Below, piece by piece: positions 57,250 to 64,000 of a DNA stretch of 64,000 nucleotides. This stretch comes from Auricularia sp. M13 (lineage: Eukaryota > Basidiomycota > Agaricomycetes > Auriculariales > Auriculariaceae). Position 1 is the stretch's first letter, and the number at the start of each line of letters is the position of its first letter. Below the pieces are notes generated by a model, which worked only from the letters and a program-made list of their open reading frames with translations, searched no databases and had not been told where the DNA came from. Both the position numbers and the translations under genes were made by a program. The DNA lies in contig CM073197.1 of NCBI GenBank assembly GCA_037042915.1, positions 2,046,001-2,110,000 on the forward strand. Direction: 5' to 3'.

Positions 57250-57441
57250 AGCCCGGGGAGGCACAAGATCCCGTGGCAGGTTCTCTTGCTTTGCGGTCGA
57301 CTTCGAATCGTGTGACTGCACGAACGTCGAACATCTTTTGCGGATCGGAATTAAATAGTAACGAGGCAGGAGCCGGCGTATATAAGAAATCATAGGCCAG
57401 TTATTTCTTTCAGATATTCTGGAAAAGAGTCAGCAGACCAA

Positions 57442-58830
57442 TCATTCACGAGAAAAGCATAGACCTCGTGATAACTCGAAGGCAGCGAAGGTCGCCGCAG
57501 CGGCTGGAATAGTACGCAGTACTGCGACAAATTAGCCGCCACCGTACAATTAATCTTTACCGAAAGAGATTGCCACTCACGAGACGGGGTCAATCCTCGG
57601 AACAGTCCAGGTCTGTGCAATATTATGGATAAGCCACCTGGGGCCATGGATTTGGCACTCCGATACGCACGCTCCCTGCTCCCTTACGACCAATTTCAAT
57701 TCATCCAAGATGTAGAATGCGCCTTTCGGTGGTGTAGCTGCCTGTTGAACCCGGGATTTGACGACGTCTTTGCGTTGCGGATTGTCAGCTACGATCGGGT
57801 GAGGGCGGACAACTGGTCACACCCAGAGGATAGCAGGCCAGCCAGTAGCATATCTATCCCAATGATGAGTGACGTTTGTAGCGGCGGGATGAACGCCTCA
57901 CCCCTCCGAATGAACCGCTGGCAAGCAGCGGCAAAATGGGCAAGGAATTGCCATACGTGCGTTGAAAGCGTCGTTTAGCAAACTCGAACCCTGCAGCACG
58001 CTAAACCTCCCAAGGTTCGGTTACGTTCAGATCGAACCTGCGTAAAACCTGAAGACTCAGATGACAGTCTTGGCTTTGCCATACGGACTCACCCAGCATA
58101 GGCAGGGATTTCTCGTGCAAATGTTGCCTGAGCGCGATGGGTGAGGGTTCAATGCCAGAAACGCAATCGTACTAACCCAGAATCCTCTCATGACACCCTT
58201 CCTAAATCCCCATTCCGACCACATTTCTCGCGCGACTATAGACAGCCGCTTGTCTCCTGGTTGGCCGTACTGCGCTTGCATCCGTACCTTAAACATCTCC
58301 ACTGCGCAAATATAAGGGAGATGGCTCAAGGCGACGTGGGAGCGTACCTGGACTCGCGAGAATGGCGTTAATGCCACCCGCCATCGCCCCAGCCGTGGCT
58401 ATTTGCCCGAGCGACAGTTGGGGATAGGGCGAGACGACGCGTTTCGAGACAGCATAGGCGGCAAAGAGCAGCGAGTTCACGCCCGCGATACCCAGAAGCG
58501 GTGAGAGGGTGCCTGCGATCCGTCGGTGAGTTGAGCGAGGCGCTCAAGCACTCCGATGCCGCGCTCGCACCTTTGTACAGCGCCAGCGGGCCTTCCTTGC
58601 GCACTGTCGTCAAGAATATGTCCATTGGTCCCTTAAACATGCCCTCTACCAACGCGATGAGGCTGATTGAAAGAATGGGGCAGGCAGCGCGTACTCGGTG
58701 CTATCTGCGCCCGCGTCTTGACAGTGTCGAGTGGCTGGCCAACGATAACCTGTGCAGCGCCCGCGATGCTGCCGGCTACGAGGTCATTGATCACGCCTGG
58801 AGGGAAGATGTTCGTGGCGGATTCAGCCAT
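57442..58830 (-). CDS. Mitochondrial carrier family protein (SLC25)
   Basis: Inner-membrane metabolite carrier; substrate not certain. Rebuilt from about ten exons. Repeat 1: MAESATNIFPPGVINDLVAG, then QVIVGQPLDTVKTRAQIAP, KGMFKGPMDIFLTTVRKEGP and LALYKG. Repeat 2: LSPLLGIAGVNSLLFAAYAV, LGQIATAGAMAGGINAILAS, then PVEMFKVRMQAQYG. Then GFRKGVMRGFWATFAREIPA, YAGFEFAKRRFQRTYGNSLP. Repeat 3: GGICYWLACYPLDVVKSRVQ, FYILDELKLVVREQG, FRGLTPSLLRTIPAAAATFA, ending FELSRGLCFSRE at 57442. The three P-x-[DE]-x-x-[KR] signatures (PLDTVK, PVEMFK, PLDVVK) define the family. Overall it looks like the YMC/carnitine-ornithine carrier group. Several exons are 25-40 nt, and one intron near 57627-57660 appears to be only about 33 nt, so that junction is less sure. 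Confidence 0.88.
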
Positions 58831-59074
58831 TGTCCGTGGTGACCGTGGAGGAGTGGCAGAGCAGCGAGCTGCCCATTCAAGTTTCAACTGGCGTCGGTCT
58901 CGCGTGCCGATCGCGTCATTGGCGCACCGGTGTCCTTCACACTCAGACTGATCGACTCTAACACGCAACACCGTTCGCCGAGACGAATGTATCAGGCGAC
59001 GCAACGGAAAAAACATAAATAAGAAGAGGCCAAGCAACAGAGCGATTCTGGCGCGAGGAAAACTTTAAAAGACA

Positions 59075-59168
59075 AGCCCCACGCGGGGGTCGAACCCGCA
59101 GCCTTGAGATTTGCCTCCGTGGACGCAAATTTAAGAGTCTCACGCTCTACCGATTGAGCTAGCGAGGC
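59075..59168 (-). tRNA. tRNA-Lys(CTT): tRNA-Lys (anticodon CTT) with a 21-nt intron
   Basis: Acceptor stem GCCTCGC pairs with GTGGGGC. The D-arm is TAGCTCAATCGGTAGAGC, anticodon stem TGAGA/TCTCA, loop CTCTTA-A, T-arm GCGGGTTCGACCCCCGC. A 21-nt intron follows position 37. Mature length is 73 nt. The gene lies between the carrier and bestrophin-like genes. Confidence 0.93.
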
Positions 59169-59344
59169 TTATAAACACTGCGACGTTTGACTTGTCACAA
59201 CTCGTTAAGAAAGCTATTGATGCGTAATCGTCAACATCCAAGAAAATTGTATTCATGTTCACAATGCAAGTTATGATGAGTTGTTCTATGTATGCAAAGT
59301 CCATCTCTGGGGGTCCATTCACTTTTATCCACGAGTCATTTCAT

Positions 59345-61718
59345 CTAGGAGAGTGCAGCTGCGAGAGAGTTATTTTGGCGTTGCTGTTCGGGCGGCTCGG
59401 TTGTAGCCTGCATGATCCCCGCAGCGTCCATGCTTGTACGTCCATTGTCCTTGATGGTCATGGTCGTCGGGACGTGCTGCAGACCGCCGGCTGCGGGCCC
59501 GACGGCTCTGAACATGCCGGCGTCCGCATCCACGCCGCCGCTCATGGCGAGCGCGTGCATGATCGGGAACTCGCCCAGGCCCAGCCATTCGTTCGGCGTG
59601 TGGCGCAGCTCGTGCGAGTGGTCGAACAGCCGCGGGTGCTTCCTCTTGGTCTTGTCGGACGGGTGCAGGTGCGAGTTGACCGGGTCGTCGAACACCATGT
59701 TGTTGTCGTTGCTGAAGATCCACTCCGTGGGATCCTGGATAGGCATGGCGGTTAAAGCGCGCAGCTCGCGGCGGATTATGTGCTTGGTAAAATGGTCGAG
59801 ATCTGCCGGGACGAGATTAGCAATGTCCTCAGCAACCTTCAGCGGTCACAGTGCGTACTCAGGTCGTTATCTAAATCCAAACGTCAGTAGACAATCATAT
59901 AGGCATGATCGCGACTCACAATCGTAACCGAATGGCTGTTCAATCTCGTCGCCGGCCTTGAGAAGACCGCAGTATGCGAACGCAGCAAGAGCAGAAGCGG
60001 CAGGGTTCAGCCATCCAAGAGAGTCAACCAGTTGGAATGGCTATAATGGGAGTTAGATCTCAGGGTTCCGTCTGGACAGGCAAAAGAACGCACAAGCAAC
60101 AGCAGATAAAGCAAGGTAATGGTCCACAAATGTACGCTATACCTGGAACGGCTGTCAGGCAAGCGTCGACGCCCGAGTACGAATGGTTTCTTACGAAAAT
60201 GGAATTGGAGTCGTCTGGATTCTCTCCAAACCAACATTGGCGTCCCAGAGTAGCTTCGTGTGTTCGAACAGGTTGGCAATGATCAGGCCGTCCGTTCCGC
60301 GAGCTTGAAGGGCGCGGATGTACGAGTTCTGCACACGATGTGTTACGACGGGCGCAGGCGACGATGTTAGAACAACTCACCAAGTACAGCGAAATTTCGA
60401 GGGGTACGTTTCCGCTTTTGGAACCATATTTGAGGTTGCGCGCGCGGTCCTTCTGCGCCTTCTTGCCCTTGAGGGCCTTTCCACTAGCCTGTATGATCCG
60501 CACGAACATGGAGAACGGCCATACCTAACAATTGACCTCATCAGTGCCCGTCTGCAATCACAGTTCACTTCGCACGCACATCGAAGATGGTCGTAGGCGG
60601 CGGGTTGCGCGCGGGGAGCAAGTGGAGAGGGTCCCCTCCCACGCTGGTAGACGAGGCGGCGGCCCGGGCATTCTTACGGAATTTCAGCTCGGACTGGCTG
60701 GCAGTGGCAGTTGCAGGCAAAGGCAGTTCGCTCTTGGCGGCGATGGTGTTCTTGGTGCCAACGCGAGTGAAGTCATGGTCGTGCGCAAAGTCTTGGTACT
60801 TGGTATCGCCGTTGGCATAGAGCGGCGCCAGGACGTCCGTTTGCATGTTGTATGCGGGCAGATATTTGACCAGATGATACACTGACCCTGGATTAGTGGG
60901 GTACCTTGGCAGCAGCGGATATTGACGTACGATCCTGGTAGTATATGCCATCTTCACCGCGCAGATGGTGCTTCACGGCAACGGCAAAGCCCTCGACGAG
61001 GTTCAAGACCGTCCGCTTCTCGATCAGCGTGCGTGCACGGGCCTCTTGCTCGGACATGTTCTCGTCCGCCTTGAGTTCTGCGCAGAATATATGCGTTAGT
61101 GGCGCGCGTATCGCTTCTAGCAGATTGCTCCCACCTGGCACATGGAACCAGAGGATGCGGCCGAACATGAATGCGTTCTGGGCGAGCTGGCTCCAGTAAC
61201 GACGGCCCTCATGATATCGATCGAAGCCTGCACGCGTGTTGGCAATGGGACTTGGTACAGTGACGGGGTACTTACTGGCACTGGTGCGGAGGGAGATGAT
61301 GAAGCCGATGAAAGTTCCGAGCACGGTGACCAGGTTGCTGTTGACCGTGACCCCCGAATGGAGGCCCTTGCGGGCATAGGTTATGATGGCTGCCTCTGCG
61401 GCAAAGAAGACGATATGTTGCCTGCGGACGCGTCAGATGAGCCGGGCAGCCAGGCCAGCAGAAAGGGCTCAGTGCGCACCAGCAGCGGACGAGGGCTGTT
61501 GCGAGGAAGGCATGCCACATGCCGCGTACAAAGGAGTGTGGGTGCTCGAGCCAATCGAGCTTGGAGACCTCCTGGACATGCTGGGTGCCGCTGACGACCT
61601 CCGTCTTGACGCGGGGCAGGCCAGTGTATATGCGCTCTGTCTGGGGCTCAGGCGCCGACGCCGAGCGGCCCAGCGGCGCGATGGGCTCTGCGTGGGATTC
61701 CGAGGGACGGGTGCTCAT
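59345..61718 (-). CDS. Bestrophin-like (UPF0187) anion channel protein
   Basis: Predicted membrane chloride or anion channel of the bestrophin/UPF0187 family found in many fungi. Start MSTRPSESHAEPIAPLGRSA (ATG at 61718). Then LDWLEHPHSFVRGMWHAFLA, a first membrane segment, GLHSGVTVNSNLVTVLGTFI with GFIISLRTS, the pore-side NTRAGFDRYHEGRRYWSQLA, FMFGRILWFHVP, ARTLIEKRTVLNLVEGFAVA and VKHHLRGEDGIYYQD. Later exons include LPFQLVDSLGWLNPAASALA and AYCGLLKAGDEIEQPFGYD, as in other family members. The C-terminal exon reads MPIQDPTEWIFSNDNNMVFD and ends in a Gln/Ala-rich tail at 59345. At least eight introns. The N-terminus is moderately certain. Confidence 0.85.
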
Positions 61719-63187
61719 GGGGGCGAGCAAAGTACAAGCGAAAGGAGCGTCAGCAAATCCCGCGTCGCTTCAAAAACTCTCGCCGGAAGGATCGAATTTT
61801 CCGCCACCCTCGCGCACACGGCGTGGCGCTCCGCAACGTCATCGATCAGTCGCCTTCCAAACCAGTCCACCCCGGCCTTCCGACACCTCTCCGGGCACCC
61901 TGGATCTCCCGTGTCTCCAGGGCCGATCGGATCATGTCTCAACCTGGCTGCTCTCAAGCATTCTCGAGAAATCCAGAATGTGCATGAGCTCGCCGGCGAC
62001 GTCGACTTCCTTCGTCGCGCACCCAAATGCCGTGATGAAGTTCCATCATGCGGACCCGGCGGGACCTTGCTCAGTCCCCCGTCGAAGACGATTTGCGTTC
62101 TTACTGAAAATAGGCTCAAGGGCGTCCAAAGCGCGTACTTTTGTGCTGCAAATACTTAGCCTGGAAACGATGATTGTTTGCGTTTGTCGTGCATGCATCA
62201 ACTCAGTGCACGTGATGCCGCGGAGTCAGGGTCGTTGGGCGACAAGAAATTAGCCGCTCGTTGGGTCACTGGATGACTTCCCGTAAGAATCTGGACAAGC
62301 CAGACGAGCCGGTCGGCTACATCAGCCAGATCTGGCAACATTTCTAAATCCCGGAACACGATGCGCAGCTAGACGATGCCAGACGCTGCTAGACGGCTTA
62401 GCTCCGTCACCGCCCGATATAGTCATTGAACAGCAGGCATACCATGGCCCTAATTCTCGAAGATATTACATGTTTTATACTTCAGATGCTCTAGAGAACT
62501 GATCATGGCAGGGGGAATGGTCTCCGGCAGCAAATTTCACTCATTTTCAGGCAGGAATGGCACCCAAGTACCATCCACGACTCAAATAATGTCCAAGCAT
62601 AACATTTTTGGGGGTCTTCGGGCTCTTTGTAGCCTTGCCTGTTGTGCTTTGGATTTGACGGAGGAGCCGGACTGGCGGCGGCAACGGCGACAACAGCCGG
62701 TATCAGCGAAATGCACGCTTGTCTAAACGGTGGGCATCTGGCGAGGGGGGTCCCCCCTTTGTCAGATTCGTCGGTCTGGCTGAGGCCTCCCCATCATGAT
62801 CCCGTGATGGACGTGATTCCCGAGCATTTTGGAGACGTTTGGGCGTGCCAGATCGTTTCCAAATCGTTACGGGAAGTCATCCACTGTGTAATACGGTAGG
62901 GACTCTGTCCATCGTTGGAAGATATCCTATTGCATCCCATTCCCACTTCCCGCCTTGAGCCACTTCCACGAGCTGGCTTGGATGTCAAGACGATCAACCT
63001 TCCCAGAAGCAGAACTTTGTCGCAAGAAATGCAACAACGGTGCACCAGCACCGAGTAATTCATTGTGTTATTAACACAAGACGAATGTCAAAAATCGTCA
63101 CAACAGAAGGGAATCTACCACATTTCTTCGATTACGAGCTCCTTTCGTAATGTCGTTCGTTGCTGCATACTTACATCCATTGCGTTT
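61719..63187. other. Intergenic region, bestrophin-like / ERG5
   Basis: About 1.47 kb. The bestrophin-like promoter and the ERG5 3' end are expected here. Frames on the + strand at 61719-62253 continue shadows of the bestrophin-like exon and have no motif. No RNA gene recognised. Confidence 0.45.
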
Positions 63188-64000
63188 CTAATCGTGCTTC
63201 CGCGGGCGGAACGACACGATGCATCCATCCTTGGGGAACAACCTACACACACACAGGTCAGCAAAGCGTGGTCTCGCGAAACGCACGTGACACTCACGTG
63301 GCGATCAGCTGCGTCTTCTCGCTGTCCTCCGTCACATGGTGCGTCCAGTCCAGGAGACACGCAGCAGTGCCGGCAACGACGGCCATGTTCATCGTGGTGT
63401 ACTCGATGCCGATGCACTTGTGCGGGCCCGAGCCGAAAACAAGGTACTTGTTCGGGTTCTGGTTAGCCACGCTCTCGGGGTCGAGCCATCGGTCAGGGTT
63501 GAACGCCTCAGGGTCGGGGTACACCTCGGGGTCCTGCAGTGACGGGTACAGCGAGGGAATGATGATGGTCCCGGTGGGCACGGTGTAGTCCTCGCTGACG
63601 GGGAACGGGCGGTTCGTCATGTACGGCACCATCGTCACGGGCGGGCGGGCGCGCAGCGTCTCCTTGATGCACGCCCTCAGGTACGGCATCTGGTCGATCA
63701 TGTCGAGCGTCATGGGCTGCTCGATGTTGCCGCCGCGCACGCGGTATTGCTCCTCGCGCACCTTGGCGAGCACGTCGGGGTGGTCGGCCAGGTGCTGGAA
63801 GAAGAAGATCAGGCCGGAGCTCATGGCGTCCTGCGACGCGAAGAGGAACGAGAGCACGACGAGGGCCATCTCGCGGTCGGTGAACTCGCGCTCCTGCTTG
63901 CCCGCGGCGCGCGCCTCGGCAAGGCCGCGGACCCAGGCGTCCAGCAGACACTCGACGTCCTTGCCCTCAGCCATCGCCTTCTTGCTGCTCGCGGCGGCGG
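63188..64000 (-). CDS. ERG5: Sterol C-22 desaturase, cytochrome P450 61 (partial; 5' part outside window)
   Basis: Introduces the C22-C23 double bond in ergosterol synthesis, in the endoplasmic reticulum. The visible C-terminal part runs from AAASSKKAMAEGKDVECLLD onward: LSFLFASQDAMSSGLIFFFQ (helix I), YLRACIKETLRARPPVTMVP with the ExxR pair, VPTGTIIIPSLYPSLQDPEV, FNPDRWLDPESVANQNPNKY, the heme loop LVFGSGPHKCIGIEYTTMNM with the axial Cys, and, after a GT-AG intron (about 63301-63239), LFPKDGCIVSFRPRKHD with the stop at 63188. The helix I SQDAMSS replaces the usual AGxDT, as is typical of CYP61. The start codon and membrane anchor lie beyond 64000. Confidence 0.95.

Noticed and set aside
57376-57385. 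TATA-like sequence (gtatataa)
   Set aside because: It lies between two convergent stop codons, where no promoter is expected on the + strand.

Overview
This window reads as nuclear DNA of a filamentous basidiomycete, most likely an Agaricomycete. The genes are intron-rich with introns of about 45-65 bp. The gene set is fungal: COMPASS Spp1, SAGA Sgf11, an SMN homologue, the sterol C-22 desaturase ERG5, DNMT2, and mitochondrial ribosomal and complex I subunits. Two tRNA genes also carry introns. No rRNA, CRISPR array or bacterial-type operon was seen. Gene models were built by eye from split reading frames, family motifs and splice sites. Outer coordinates are start codon to stop codon, and exon limits are given where they could be fixed.

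Layout. 0.2-6.1 kb: peptidyl-tRNA hydrolase 2 (-), a Bsc6/FHS-like MFS transporter (+), Sgf11 (-). 6.3-8.0 kb: a MITE-like inverted-repeat element and an ASCH/PUA-like gene with a broken tandem partial copy. 8.1-12.7 kb: an Agaricomycete nuclear-type protein (-), mitochondrial ribosomal protein mL43 (+), an unknown protein (-). 12.7-16.6 kb: gene-poor, with a relic DHA1-type transporter, tRNA-Ser(CGA) and short repeats. 16.6-22.3 kb: RPL32 (-), bL32m (-) head-to-head with the complex I subunit NDUFA5 (+), STM1 (+), LSM1 (+). 22.5-31.7 kb: Spp1 (-), a CCCH zinc-finger protein (-), SMN (+), a PHD-finger protein (-). 33.0-42.5 kb: DNMT2 (+), SCP-x-type peroxisomal thiolase (-), eIF5 (+), Prp22/DHX8 (+). 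43.1-55.6 kb: a membrane-anchored aspartic-protease-like protein with lost catalytic residues (+), a rhodanese-tyrosine phosphatase (+), about 4 kb without a recognisable gene, and a Ser/Thr-rich single-pass surface protein (+). 56.1-64.0 kb: a cysteine hydrolase (+), a mitochondrial carrier (-), tRNA-Lys(CTT) (-), a bestrophin-like channel (-), and the 3' part of ERG5 (-), which runs off the window.

Most of the content is housekeeping: mRNA splicing, decay and translation (Prp22, SMN, LSM1, eIF5, STM1, RPL32), chromatin (Spp1, Sgf11, PHD) and mitochondria (bL32m, mL43, NDUFA5, carrier). I did not find a coherent new multi-gene system. The observations most worth checking are: four introns that appear to be GC-AG in four different genes; apparent one-base frameshifts at short base runs in up to five genes, which look more like assembly errors than gene death; a 20-nt micro-exon carrying the catalytic cysteine of the thiolase; a 41-bp space between the start codons of two mitochondrial genes; the partly duplicated ASCH-like gene; and the MITE-like element.
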